Shown here: positions 36,950 to 46,281 of the stretch, in pieces | Numbering within the stretch: position 1 is the stretch's first letter | Layout: each line of letters begins with the position of its first letter | From: Winogradskyella epiphytica | GTDB taxonomy: Bacteria; Bacteroidota; Bacteroidia; Flavobacteriales; Flavobacteriaceae | Reading direction: 5' to 3' | Length of the DNA: 64,000 bases | Assembly (NCBI RefSeq): GCF_003217215.1 | Contig: NZ_QJTD01000001.1 | Span: forward strand, 806,001 to 870,000 | The notes under the pieces: generated by a model | Told to the model about the DNA's origin: nothing | The model's database searches: none | What the model saw: the letters and a program-made list of their open reading frames with translations, nothing else | Position numbers and translations under genes: made by a program

Positions 36950-38584
36950 CTATCTCAAAATACTTGCATATTGAATTGGATTATTAAGAATACTTAAGGC
37001 ACGATTAATTTCTGTATTATTAGCCGAATAGTAAGTGTATAATCCTTCACTGTAAAAATATCTTTTAATAATTTCGTCTGTTAATAAGTCTACCAACTGA
37101 GCTTTATTTTTATCTATAGCATTAGTTTTATAAGATTTTAAGGCTTTTGTTAATTCTTTGAATTCAGTGTTAATAAGATCATCAAGAGCCTCTTCTTCAG
37201 CAATTTTTATAGCATTTTGAAGGGCTTCTTCGGTCTTAGTTTCAAAATCGAAACCGCTTGTGTTTATATAGTTTTTAAATTTTTTGAATTCTGAATCAGA
37301 TAATTTGAAGTTTTTTAAATCGTCAACCTTATTGTTATAGTAATAATTTGTAGCAAAATCGAAGATTAAATTTTCATTATAAATCGCTTTTGTTATCGGT
37401 GTATGTTTAGAATTTTCTACCTCAATATCTGGTTGAACTCCTCCTCCATCAAAAACATCACGTCCATTTCTAGTTTTAAATACATTATAATTTTCTTGTT
37501 GAGTTCTCTTAGCTTTTCCACTTTCATCTCTATCAGAATAATCTAAAGATTGAATGCAACGTCCTGAAGGCGTATAGTATCTAGAAATGGTAATTTTCAT
37601 TTGTGTGCCATAAGTCAAGGCTTTTGGACGCTGAACTAAACCTTTTCCAAAACTTCTTGTACCAACAACCACGGCACGATCCATATCTTGTAATGCACCT
37701 GAAACGATTTCACTTGCCGAGGCACTTCTACCATCAATTAAAACCACTAAAGGCATCTCAGTATCTATTGGATCACGTTGTGTATAATAGGTTTTATTGT
37801 ATTTCTTTACTTTGGATTTAGTGGTAACAACTAATTGGTTTTTAGGCACAAAAATGTTAGTAACATTCACAGCTTCATTCAATAAACCACCTGGATTTCC
37901 TCTAAGATCTAAGATTAATTGAGTGGCTCCTTGATTTTTTAATGCACGAATAGCACTAATTGTTTCTGCAGACGCCTTATCATTAAATTTTCTTAAAACT
38001 ATATAACCTGTTTTTTCATCTACCATAGAGTAGTGAGGAACAGCTTTAATTTCTAAAGATTCACGAATAATCTTAATCGTATTCGTTTTCCCTTGACGTT
38101 TATAAGTAATTGACACTTCGGTTCCAGCAGCTCCTTGTAAAAGGTTGGCCGCATCATCTTTAAAATCGGCTACGGTAACATTATCTACTTTAATAATTTC
38201 ATCTCCGGCTTTTAAACCAGCTTTATCCGCCGCATAATCTTTATAAGGCTCTACGACAACTAATTTATCTTTTAAGGTTAATATCTTTGCTCCTATGCCT
38301 GTATAATCGCCTGAATTATTTATTCTCGATGCTTCTACGTCTTGTTCGTTATAAAATTGGGTATAAGGGTCTAAATCGTTTAACATGCTCTTAATGGCGG
38401 TGTCCATAAGTTCTCCAGGATTGGTCTCATCGACATAATTCATGTTAATTTCCTTATATAAGGTTGTAAATATTTCTATCTGTTTAGCGATTTCAAAAAA
38501 ATCATTCTTAAAGGCCGTGGTTCCAAAGAAAATAAGCAAGGCTAAAACAGGAAGTATTATTTTTTTACGAAGAAGTGTTTTCAT
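36950..38584 (-). CDS. S41 C-terminal processing peptidase
   Basis: 544-residue serine protease of the CtpA/Prc type, anchored or exported by an N-terminal hydrophobic helix (8-25). A PDZ domain (about 90-178, GIGAKILTLKDKL) is followed by the peptidase core with the SASASE nucleophile motif at 287-292 and the catalytic Lys314 in SFGKGLVQ. The C-terminal 150 residues are helical. Such enzymes trim or degrade periplasmic proteins from the C-terminus. It lies 73 nt upstream (minus) of no partner. Confidence 0.93.
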   Translation of the reverse strand: MKTLLRKKIILPVLALLIFFGTTAFKNDFFEIAKQIEIFTTLYKEINMNYVDETNPGELMDTAIKSMLNDLDPYTQFYNEQDVEASRINNSGDYTGIGAKILTLKDKLVVVEPYKDYAADKAGLKAGDEIIKVDNVTVADFKDDAANLLQGAAGTEVSITYKRQGKTNTIKIIRESLEIKAVPHYSMVDEKTGYIVLRKFNDKASAETISAIRALKNQGATQLILDLRGNPGGLLNEAVNVTNIFVPKNQLVVTTKSKVKKYNKTYYTQRDPIDTEMPLVVLIDGRSASASEIVSGALQDMDRAVVVGTRSFGKGLVQRPKALTYGTQMKITISRYYTPSGRCIQSLDYSDRDESGKAKRTQQENYNVFKTRNGRDVFDGGGVQPDIEVENSKHTPITKAIYNENLIFDFATNYYYNNKVDDLKNFKLSDSEFKKFKNYINTSGFDFETKTEEALQNAIKIAEEEALDDLINTEFKELTKALKSYKTNAIDKNKAQLVDLLTDEIIKRYFYSEGLYTYYSANNTEINRALSILNNPIQYASILR

Positions 38585-38657
38585 GTGTCAATTTTTAATC
38601 TGTGTTTAGGTCACATGGAATCTAAAATATTTAAACGTTGATTTTAAATATTGGATT

Positions 38658-39068
38658 TCATTGGTCAACATTTTTACTCTCTAATTCTTTTTCAAACTTC
38701 TTAATTTGGGTAAAGAATTTTTTAAATAAATGTTTCATGCTATGGTTCAGTTTATCAAAACTTGTTCCATCCTTACTAAGGTACAAAATCATAAACGCAT
38801 AAGATGAAGAACTATTGTTAAAATATAAGGGCCTATTGAGTCGGTAAGCTTCACGCATTAAACGTTTAATTCTATTTCTAGACACCGCAGTCTTATGCAA
38901 ACGTTTACTAACAGAGACTCCAGTTTTTAGTTGAGAACCATCATCAAAATCAGTTTTAAGATACACCAAACGAAGTGGATAAGCGGTTACAGCCTTTCCT
39001 TCAGTAAAAAGCTGCTCAATGAGCTTTTTGCTTTTTAATTTATCTTTTTTTGAATATTTGAAGTTCAT
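38658..39068 (-). CDS. rnpA: Ribonuclease P protein component
   Basis: 136-residue basic protein that joins the catalytic RNA for tRNA 5'-end maturation. I use ATG 39068 (MNFKYSKKDKLKSK) because the longer frame from 39110 runs into the terminator stem at 39098-39124. The RNR signature reads KTAVSRNRIKRLMREAYR. Unlike in many bacteria, rpmH and dnaA are not adjacent. S41 peptidase follows 73 nt downstream. Confidence 0.93.
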   Translation of the reverse strand: MNFKYSKKDKLKSKKLIEQLFTEGKAVTAYPLRLVYLKTDFDDGSQLKTGVSVSKRLHKTAVSRNRIKRLMREAYRLNRPLYFNNSSSSYAFMILYLSKDGTSFDKLNHSMKHLFKKFFTQIKKFEKELESKNVDQ

Positions 39069-39097
39069 TACACGAATATCTATAGTCACAAAAATAG

Positions 39098-39124
39098 AAA
39101 ACCGCATCAACTTGATGCGGTTTT
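39098..39124 (-). terminator. Terminator after the M1 peptidase gene
   Basis: 12-bp stem AAAACCGCATCA / TGATGCGGTTTT with a 3-nt loop, lying 23 nt after the M1 peptidase stop. It sits just upstream of rnpA and decides against the long rnpA start. Confidence 0.8.
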
Positions 39125-39146
39125 ATTATACTTATCTTTAAGTTGT

Positions 39147-40949
39147 TTATTTTATAGTAAAAATATTGTTATCACGATTAACATCTGCCATCATTTGAGA
39201 TGGATCAATTTCAACAGATTTTACAGCTTTATTAGCATCAAAGGTATACGTTGGGTATGCCCAAGCCCAATCTTCAATTACTTTAGCTGTAGTAGGCTTT
39301 ACACCACGCATCATACGTAAGGGAATATGATAGGCTTCTGTAGTTCCATCGGTATATGTAACCGTTAAATCTATTGGCATTGGCATTAATCCAATTCTTT
39401 CTAATGTAATCGACGTTCCTTCTACGTCTTTCACACCGTAATCAACAGTGTTTGTTGTTTGAGTGAAATCTATAAAATACCAATCTAATTCGAAATCTGT
39501 AATACGTTCTGCTGTACGAATTACATCAAATGGTTTTGGATGTTTGAATTTAAAATCTTCGAAGTATTTCTTGATTGTAGCATCACGATTTTCTTCACCA
39601 ATCACATAACCCAATTGTCCTAAAAATACAGATCCTTTACTGTAAGCAGATGCGCCATAAGCTTGGTTAAATTCATATCTGTCTGCATGAGTTGTTAATG
39701 GTTGCTCAACGCCAGAATTAGCTAAGGCAATATAGTTTCTATACGAACCTGCTAAAGGATTTTCTTCCTTGCCACCTTGAACGTGATTCATTGCTAAAGA
39801 TGAATAATAACTTGTGAACCCTTCGTCCATCCATTCGTGTTTAGACTCGTTAGTTGCTAACATAAATTGGAACCATTTATGCGCCAATTCATGAGCGGTA
39901 ACTCCTAATAAACTTCCGTAACTTCTCTCTCCAGTGATAAGTGTACACATAGCATACTCCATTCCGCCATCTCCACCTTGAATAATTGAATATTGATCAT
40001 AAGGATAATCTCCAATATGCTCGGTAAAATAGTCCATAAGTTTAGCAGTATCTTCTTGTAATTTTTTCCAATTGTCAAGATACTTCTGTTCTAAATCTTT
40101 TTTATAGTAAAAATGAAGTAAAGGTCCGTTTGGCATTTGGTAAGTATCGTGTATATAATCAGGATCGGCTGCCCAAGTAAAATCGTGAACTTTAGGTGCT
40201 CTAAAATGATGTATTTTCTTTGATCCTGTTACTTTAGGTTCTCCTTGAAGATAGCCAGTTCCACCTACGATATAATTTTTATCGATAGTTAGTTTTACAT
40301 CAAAATCTCCCCAAACTCCGTAGAATTCTCTTCCTATATAAGGATCTGCATGCCATCCTTCATCATCGTATTCAGCTAATTTAGGATACCATTGTGCCAT
40401 TGATAAAGCCACACCTTCAGAACTATTTCTTCCAGAACGACGAATTTGAACAGGAACCTGAGCATCAAAATCCATATCAAAAGTAACTTTCTCACCTGGT
40501 TGAATAGGTCTATCTAATTGTACTTCTAAAACGGTACCCACAGTTTCATAATTCAGTGCTGTTCCGTTTTGTTTTAATGAATTTACATGGATATAACCAA
40601 TTTCATTTGGCTTCAATTTACTAATACGGTCGCCTACTCTACGGTCTGGATCTTTAATTGTTCGAGAACGTACATCCATTTCACTTCCAGGTTGGAAAGC
40701 ATTAAAATACAAATGGTAATACACACGATTTAGAACATCAGGCGAGTTATTGGTATAAACCAATTTTTGCTTTCCTTGATATTGGTAATTATTGACATCC
40801 ATGTCTATTTCCATAGAATAATCTACATGTTGTTGCCAATAGCCGTTAATTGCTTTACTTGCTGGCTTAGCGTCTAAAATTGGTGATTCTGAAGCACCAC
40901 AAGACGTTATTAAAGCAAGTGAAAAAAGGCTAAGAATAAAATGTTTCAT
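39147..40949 (-). CDS. M1 family (aminopeptidase N-like) metallopeptidase lipoprotein
   Basis: 600 residues. A lipoprotein signal (LALITSCG, Cys17) leads to an M1 N-terminal beta domain and the catalytic domain with GGMEYAM (328-334, the GAMEN-like site) and the zinc motif HELAH at 353-357 with E376 as third ligand (HExxH-18-E). It lacks the long C-terminal helical domain of E. coli PepN. It likely acts on peptides at the cell surface or in the periplasm. Confidence 0.93.
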   Translation of the reverse strand: MKHFILSLFSLALITSCGASESPILDAKPASKAINGYWQQHVDYSMEIDMDVNNYQYQGKQKLVYTNNSPDVLNRVYYHLYFNAFQPGSEMDVRSRTIKDPDRRVGDRISKLKPNEIGYIHVNSLKQNGTALNYETVGTVLEVQLDRPIQPGEKVTFDMDFDAQVPVQIRRSGRNSSEGVALSMAQWYPKLAEYDDEGWHADPYIGREFYGVWGDFDVKLTIDKNYIVGGTGYLQGEPKVTGSKKIHHFRAPKVHDFTWAADPDYIHDTYQMPNGPLLHFYYKKDLEQKYLDNWKKLQEDTAKLMDYFTEHIGDYPYDQYSIIQGGDGGMEYAMCTLITGERSYGSLLGVTAHELAHKWFQFMLATNESKHEWMDEGFTSYYSSLAMNHVQGGKEENPLAGSYRNYIALANSGVEQPLTTHADRYEFNQAYGASAYSKGSVFLGQLGYVIGEENRDATIKKYFEDFKFKHPKPFDVIRTAERITDFELDWYFIDFTQTTNTVDYGVKDVEGTSITLERIGLMPMPIDLTVTYTDGTTEAYHIPLRMMRGVKPTTAKVIEDWAWAYPTYTFDANKAVKSVEIDPSQMMADVNRDNNIFTIK

Positions 40950-41025
40950 AATATTTAATTTTAATCAATTTACAGTTTGAAATACAAGTCCTCTGAACGT
41001 TAGTTAAGAGGGTTTTTTATAAACA

Positions 41026-41072
41026 TTATTGCGAGATGAATTACTCTAAGTAGGTAACGCATCTCGCAATAA
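41026..41072. other. Long-loop inverted repeat between the M1 and S8 peptidase genes
   Basis: Perfect 13-bp inverted repeat (TTATTGCGAGATG / CATCTCGCAATAA) with a 21-nt loop, 20 nt after the S8 peptidase stop. There is no T run on the minus-strand exit, so it is not a standard terminator. It might stabilise mRNA ends. Confidence 0.6.
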
Positions 41073-41091
41073 AATTATTAATTATAAAGGC

Positions 41092-42696
41092 TTATTTTAT
41101 TTTTGAAGCCATTATTAAAGCATTGTAAGCATTTACTATTCTTCCAGATTTTGATAGATCTGAGAACGGTTTTACATTAGAAGTATCACCTCCAACAACG
41201 ACTTTAGTTGTTAATGGAAGGCCAGATTCTAAAATAACTTGCTTTACTTGAGCCGCTGTTAAATTAGGATAGTATGAACGTACTAAAGCAACAACACCTG
41301 CAACTGCAGGAGCAGCCATAGAAGTTCCACTTATTGCTTTATATTCATTTTCTGGAAAAGTTGAATAAATAGCAGAACCAGGAGCAAAAACATCTACATT
41401 CTTTTTACCGTAGTTAGAGAAATTAGAAACCATTTTAGATCCATATTTAGAAGTTAATGAACCAACTCTGATATAAGTATCTGATACTTCTACAAAATTT
41501 ACATTATCATCTGGGAAGTTAGGTTCCACATCAATATTTTCACTTGAATTTCCAGCAGCATGAACAAACACTACATCATTATCTGATGCATATTTAATAG
41601 CTTCTCTTACTTTATCGGCATGTGGAGAAAAAGATTTTCCAAAGCTTCCATTAATAACTTTCGCTCCATTATCTACAGCATAACGAATAGCTAAAGCAAC
41701 ATCTTTATCGTACTCATCTCCATTTGGTACTGCTCTAATTGACATGATTTCAACATTGTTTGCAACACCATTCATTCCAATTCCGTTATTACGCATTGCA
41801 GCAATAATACCTGCAACGTGAGTTCCATGAGATTCGTCTTTCTTAACTGGTTTTACGTTATTATCTCCGTACCCAATTTCAGAAAAATCATTGATATCAT
41901 CACCTGTAGTTCGTCCAGAGAAGTTAACATTTAAGTGAAAGTTTAAACGCTCGTTAATACTCACTAAAGCGTCGTTAATTTCTTCAGTAGCTTCTTGTAA
42001 AGTTAATCCGTTTGCATTCATTCCGTTTGCCACTTGAATAGCTTGTGACAATGCTTCATCTTCTGTTTCAATTTTATTAACTTCTTCAAGCGTATAGTCT
42101 TCTTTACCTAAATGCTTAGCTAAAGCTTTATCTGCACCAATAACTGCTTGTGAAATTTGATCGTATTGTGATTTACGACCTGTCCATAATTGGTAGTCTT
42201 CATCGAGTTGTGCTTTTGCAGCATCATAATCAGGATGCGATGTATCACCAGCAGCTACAATCCTTGTATGTTCTAATTGCTCATCGTAGGCTTCACCTAA
42301 GAAATTCCAACCGTGAACATCATCAACATATCCGTTTTTATCATCGTCAATTCCATTGTTTGGAATTTCACCTTTGTTAGTCCATAGTACACCATTTAAA
42401 TCTTCATGATCGATATCAATACCCGAATCAATCACCGCAACGATCACTTTTTTACCTTTTTTGTTTTGTATGATTTCAGTATAAGCTTTTTCAACGCTCA
42501 TTCCAGGAATCGTATCTTTTACAAGATCGAGATGGCCCCATTTATTTTTTTCAGCCTCTGTTAAGTCAGTAACTTTTAAAGGTAGTGTATCTATATTTTC
42601 AATTGGAGTTGAAAGGATTTCACCAGTACTACCACAACCAAAAAATAGTGATCCGGCAAAACCTAAATAGGCAATAAATCTGTAATTAAATTTCAT
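41092..42696 (-). CDS. S8 (subtilisin-like) serine protease lipoprotein
   Basis: 534 residues with a lipobox at LFFGC (Cys21). The catalytic triad is complete: D90 in AVIDSG, H290 in ESHGTHVAG and S459 in SGTSMAAP. About 190 residues lie between D90 and H290, far more than in subtilisin, and include helical, acidic sequence (about 140-255) likely to form a surface insert. An exported degradative or surface-processing protease. Full length. Confidence 0.94.
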   Translation of the reverse strand: MKFNYRFIAYLGFAGSLFFGCGSTGEILSTPIENIDTLPLKVTDLTEAEKNKWGHLDLVKDTIPGMSVEKAYTEIIQNKKGKKVIVAVIDSGIDIDHEDLNGVLWTNKGEIPNNGIDDDKNGYVDDVHGWNFLGEAYDEQLEHTRIVAAGDTSHPDYDAAKAQLDEDYQLWTGRKSQYDQISQAVIGADKALAKHLGKEDYTLEEVNKIETEDEALSQAIQVANGMNANGLTLQEATEEINDALVSINERLNFHLNVNFSGRTTGDDINDFSEIGYGDNNVKPVKKDESHGTHVAGIIAAMRNNGIGMNGVANNVEIMSIRAVPNGDEYDKDVALAIRYAVDNGAKVINGSFGKSFSPHADKVREAIKYASDNDVVFVHAAGNSSENIDVEPNFPDDNVNFVEVSDTYIRVGSLTSKYGSKMVSNFSNYGKKNVDVFAPGSAIYSTFPENEYKAISGTSMAAPAVAGVVALVRSYYPNLTAAQVKQVILESGLPLTTKVVVGGDTSNVKPFSDLSKSGRIVNAYNALIMASKIK

Positions 42697-42715
42697 GAGT
42701 TTTTGTTTTTATGTC

Positions 42716-43576
42716 TTAGTTAAATAATTGTTGAGTAGTAAATGTTTCGTCTAGTCGCACCCCTTTTTCAGTGTGCTTTACCGTAATAATTTGGTTATGT
42801 GCATCGTGTTCTAGAAATAGATAGAAATTTTGATCAGCAGCCATATTTAAAAACGACTCTTTTTCATCTAGAGTTAATAATGGTCTTGTATCGTAGCCCA
42901 TCACAAATGGTAATGGTAAATGGCCAACGGTCGGTAATAAATCTGCCATAAAACAAATGGTTTTCCCTTTGTATTGAATCATAGGAATCATTTGTTTGTC
43001 AGTATGACCATTAGCAAAGAATATATCAAAACCTAATCCTGAATTTTTTAAAATACGGTTATCAGGAACATCAGTAAACTTTAGCTGTCCACTTTCTTCC
43101 ATTGGTAAGATATTTTCTTTTAAAAACGACGCTACCTCTCTCCTATTTGGTTCTGTTGCCCATTTCCAGTGGTCGGCATTAGACCAAAAGTGTGCATTTT
43201 TAAAAGCTGTTTCGTATCCTGTTCGGTCTTTATTCCATTGAACAGAGCCACCGCAATGATCAAAATGCAGATGCGTCATAAACACATCTGTAATATCGTC
43301 TCGGTGAAAACCGTGAGCTGCGAGTGATTTGTCTATGGTATCGTCTCCCCAAAGGTAATAATAGCCAAAAAACTTCTCACTTTGCTTATCTCCCATTCCG
43401 GTATCAATCAAAATAAGACGGTCGCCATCTTCAATTAATAAACAGCGAGCGGCAATATCTATCATATTGTTAGAATCAGCAGGATTAGTACGTTGCCATA
43501 AAGATTTTGGTACAACACCAAACATAGCGCCACCATCGAGCTTAAAATTACCGGTTTCTATAGGATATAACTGCAT
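42716..43576 (-). CDS. MBL-fold metallo-hydrolase
   Basis: 286 residues. The metal-binding motif THLHFDHCGG (HxHxDH) and the later FANGHTDKQM and LEHDAHNQII histidines define a lactonase-like metallo-beta-lactamase fold. No signal peptide, so cytoplasmic. Similar proteins hydrolyse lactones or esters; substrate unknown. It lies 19 nt from the S8 gene on the same strand. Confidence 0.9.
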   Translation of the reverse strand: MQLYPIETGNFKLDGGAMFGVVPKSLWQRTNPADSNNMIDIAARCLLIEDGDRLILIDTGMGDKQSEKFFGYYYLWGDDTIDKSLAAHGFHRDDITDVFMTHLHFDHCGGSVQWNKDRTGYETAFKNAHFWSNADHWKWATEPNRREVASFLKENILPMEESGQLKFTDVPDNRILKNSGLGFDIFFANGHTDKQMIPMIQYKGKTICFMADLLPTVGHLPLPFVMGYDTRPLLTLDEKESFLNMAADQNFYLFLEHDAHNQIITVKHTEKGVRLDETFTTQQLFN

Positions 43577-43732
43577 TCTTGTAGTTTTAAGATAGTAGTC
43601 GCAAAATACTAAAAGTGCCTAAATTAAATCGAGTAAAGTCTAAATAATTAGTGGATATTTAACAATTGAGAGGATTGCATTTTAAACTCACTTTAAAAAT
43701 AATTACATTTAGGTAACTATTCGGATGGCAGG

Positions 43733-43762
43733 TTTGATAATTTTGCTATTTAATTAAGTTTG
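43733..43762 (+). promoter_or_regulatory. Promoter of the DUF202 gene (TTTG - 18 nt - TAAGTTTG)
   Basis: TTTG at 43733-43736 and TAAGTTTG at 43755-43762. The -7 box is 18 nt before ATG 43781, which selects that start over an upstream TTG at 43760 that overlaps the box. Confidence 0.7.
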
Positions 43763-43780
43763 AATTTGGAACAAAATAAA

Positions 43781-44146
43781 ATGAAGATGAAACGTATATC
43801 GAAATCACCGTTGAAAATAACGAAAATGAAATTATTGCGATTTGGACGGGATTTTGAGCCAGATCAAGAAGTAATTTTAAGAGACTATCTTGCCATAGAA
43901 CGAACGCGCTTGGCTAACGAACGTACTCTTTTATCTTATATACGTTCGTCTCTCTACTTACTCTTAGGTGCGATTGGATTTTACCAGGTTAGAGAATTTA
44001 CAAATTTTGACTATTTAGCATTAACCGCCTTAGTTTTCAGCATTATCTTTTTTATAATAGGCATATATCGTTTCACTCTTTTAAAAAAGAGTTTAAAACG
44101 AGTTTATTACAAATCTGAAGAAAAAGAAGCAGAAAAAAGTGAGTAA
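43781..44146 (+). CDS. DUF202 / YidH-like membrane protein
   Basis: 121 residues from ATG 43781. After a basic head (MKMKRISKSPLK) comes the family signature YLAIERTRLANERTLLSYIRSSL (about 43-65), then two membrane helices (about 64-80 and 90-112) and a charged tail. The DUF202 signature is clear. Function unknown, often linked to ion or stress proteins; here it precedes a Na+/H+ antiporter by 194 nt, possibly by chance. Confidence 0.88.
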   Translation: MKMKRISKSPLKITKMKLLRFGRDFEPDQEVILRDYLAIERTRLANERTLLSYIRSSLYLLLGAIGFYQVREFTNFDYLALTALVFSIIFFIIGIYRFTLLKKSLKRVYYKSEEKEAEKSE

Positions 44147-44340
44147 TTTCATACTAATTTTATAAATCGTTTTAGATTTAATAAGCATTTAATATTTGAT
44201 TAGCTCCATTCTATATTTTATTGAAAAACAGATAAATTCAATAAAAAACAGAGCATTTATTCCCTTTTTTGAGCATTTATATGTCTTTTTCAGGACTTTT
44301 ATAAAAACAGAATTTAGTATTTTCACCAAAAACAAATTAT

Positions 44341-46200
44341 ATGATTGAATTAGCCGGAATTATAATTCTTGGAATATTAGCGCAATGGGTGGCATGGAAA
44401 TTCAATATTCCAGCGATTTTACCTCTAATATTAATTGGATTACTGGTTGGACCTATAGCTGCAGAATTTTTAAGTGCAGATGGAACAAAATGGATTGAAC
44501 CCATTTGGAATGGTAAAAAAGGATTATTTCCCGGTGAGAGTTTGTATTACTTCGTCTCGTTGGCCATAAGTATCATATTATTTGAAGGTGGTTTAACCTT
44601 AAAACGATCTGAAATTAAAAATGTAGGACCAGTAATTACTAAGCTAATTACAGTTGGGTCTGCAATCACTTTTTTCGGAGCTGGAATTACAGCGCATTAT
44701 GTTTTTAATCTAAGTTGGGATATCTCATTTCTATTTGCAGGTCTTATAATTGTAACCGGACCTACGGTTATTACCCCAATACTTAGAAATATTCCGCTTA
44801 AAAAAGACGTATCAACCGTTTTAAAGTGGGAGGGTATTCTTATAGATCCTATTGGTGCTTTAGTGGCGGTTTTGGTGTTTGAATTTATTAGTGTTGGAGG
44901 TGATAGTGGATTCACAAAAACAGCTCTTTTAGAATTTGGTAAAATTGTATTGTTTGGAACGACCTTTGGATTTACGTTCGCACATGCTTTAGCTTATGCT
45001 ATTAATAAAAAATTTATACCGCATTATTTATTAAATGTGGTGTCACTTTCAACGGTTTTACTGGTATTTGTTGAATCGGAATTATTTGCACACGAATCTG
45101 GTTTATTAGCTGTTGTGGTAATGGGAATGGTTTTAGGAAATAGTAAAATAGAGAACCTCAAAGAATTATTATACTTTAAAGAATCACTTAGCGTATTACT
45201 AATTTCCATTTTATTTATTCTATTAGCAGCAAATATCGATATTGATGATATGTTACTGCTTTATAATTGGAAAACGGCGATTCTTTTTGCAATAGTTGTA
45301 TTTGTTATAAGGCCTATTTCAGTATTTGTAAGCACTCATGGTTCTAAGCTGAATCTAAACGAAAAAATCTTTATTAGTTGGGTGGGTCCTCGTGGTATTG
45401 TTGCTGCCGGTATCGCTTCACTTTTTGGAAGTAAACTAATGCGTCAGGGTGTTGAAGGGGCTGAATATATTACACCCTTAGTTTTTATGATAGTTTTAGG
45501 AACCGTTCTTCTTAACGCTACTACAGCGCGTTTATTTGCGAGATTAATTGGTGTATTTTTAACGAAATCAGATGGAATATTAATTGTCGGTGCTTCTAAA
45601 TTATCACGATTATTAGGTCATTATTTGGTTAATAACGATAGACACGTGGTGTTAATAGATAACAACCAAAATAACATTGATAAAGCTCATGAGTTAGGAT
45701 TAGAGGCTATAAACACTAATATTTATTCAGATTCATTATCTGATAATATCGAATTGAATGATGTAGGATATATCATGGCTATGACCGGAAACTCGGATAT
45801 TAATGCTTATGTGATTGAAAAGTTTGGTAAAGAATTTGGAGAAAACGGGGCGTACAGATTAGTGACTTCAGATGAAATGAATAATCCAGATGTGAGCCCA
45901 AAAGAAGGATTATTTTCACCTACAGATGATTATATTAATCTGATAGAAGTGACTCGTAAATATCCGGCGATTCAAGAGATAGATATAGAGGATGTAGAGC
46001 ATTATAAGAGTCTTATAGCAATGGCAAGTAAGGACAATAATATGATTCCTTTATTTTTGAAGGATGATGAAGGCGAACTTCATATTATTTCACTTCATAA
46101 TAACGAAGCCGATAAGGTTGGTCAAAACTTTAAATTAGTATACTTGGGTAAACCTTTTGATGTTGAAAAGTTGGCTAATGATGATGAAGATGATATGTAG
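44341..46200 (+). CDS. Na+/H+ (cation:proton) antiporter with TrkA-N domain
   Basis: 619-residue CPA1/CPA2-type antiporter. About 12 helices (1-410) are followed by a cytoplasmic RCK/TrkA-N nucleotide-binding domain opening ILIVGASKLSRLLGHYL (about 419-435) and a C-terminal regulatory tail ending acidic (DDEDDM). The transport-domain Asp pair is not certain from sequence alone. Expected to move Na+ or K+ against H+ for pH and salt balance. Ends at a strong terminator. Confidence 0.92.
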   Translation: MIELAGIIILGILAQWVAWKFNIPAILPLILIGLLVGPIAAEFLSADGTKWIEPIWNGKKGLFPGESLYYFVSLAISIILFEGGLTLKRSEIKNVGPVITKLITVGSAITFFGAGITAHYVFNLSWDISFLFAGLIIVTGPTVITPILRNIPLKKDVSTVLKWEGILIDPIGALVAVLVFEFISVGGDSGFTKTALLEFGKIVLFGTTFGFTFAHALAYAINKKFIPHYLLNVVSLSTVLLVFVESELFAHESGLLAVVVMGMVLGNSKIENLKELLYFKESLSVLLISILFILLAANIDIDDMLLLYNWKTAILFAIVVFVIRPISVFVSTHGSKLNLNEKIFISWVGPRGIVAAGIASLFGSKLMRQGVEGAEYITPLVFMIVLGTVLLNATTARLFARLIGVFLTKSDGILIVGASKLSRLLGHYLVNNDRHVVLIDNNQNNIDKAHELGLEAINTNIYSDSLSDNIELNDVGYIMAMTGNSDINAYVIEKFGKEFGENGAYRLVTSDEMNNPDVSPKEGLFSPTDDYINLIEVTRKYPAIQEIDIEDVEHYKSLIAMASKDNNMIPLFLKDDEGELHIISLHNNEADKVGQNFKLVYLGKPFDVEKLANDDEDDM

Positions 46201-46223
46201 TCTTCCGTTGAAATAGCTATAAT

Positions 46224-46259
46224 AAAAAAGAGATTCCTTCATATAGGAATCTCTTTTTT
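46224..46259. terminator. Bidirectional terminator between the antiporter gene and lepA
   Basis: 15-bp perfect stem (AAAAAAGAGATTCCT and complement) with a 6-nt loop. A and T runs on both sides, serving both convergent genes. Confidence 0.88.
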
Positions 46260-46281
46260 TTATTGTTAATAAGAACTGAAT

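Noticed and set aside
39069..39110. Longer rnpA start at 39110
   Set aside because: The added codons fall in the terminator stem of the upstream peptidase gene.
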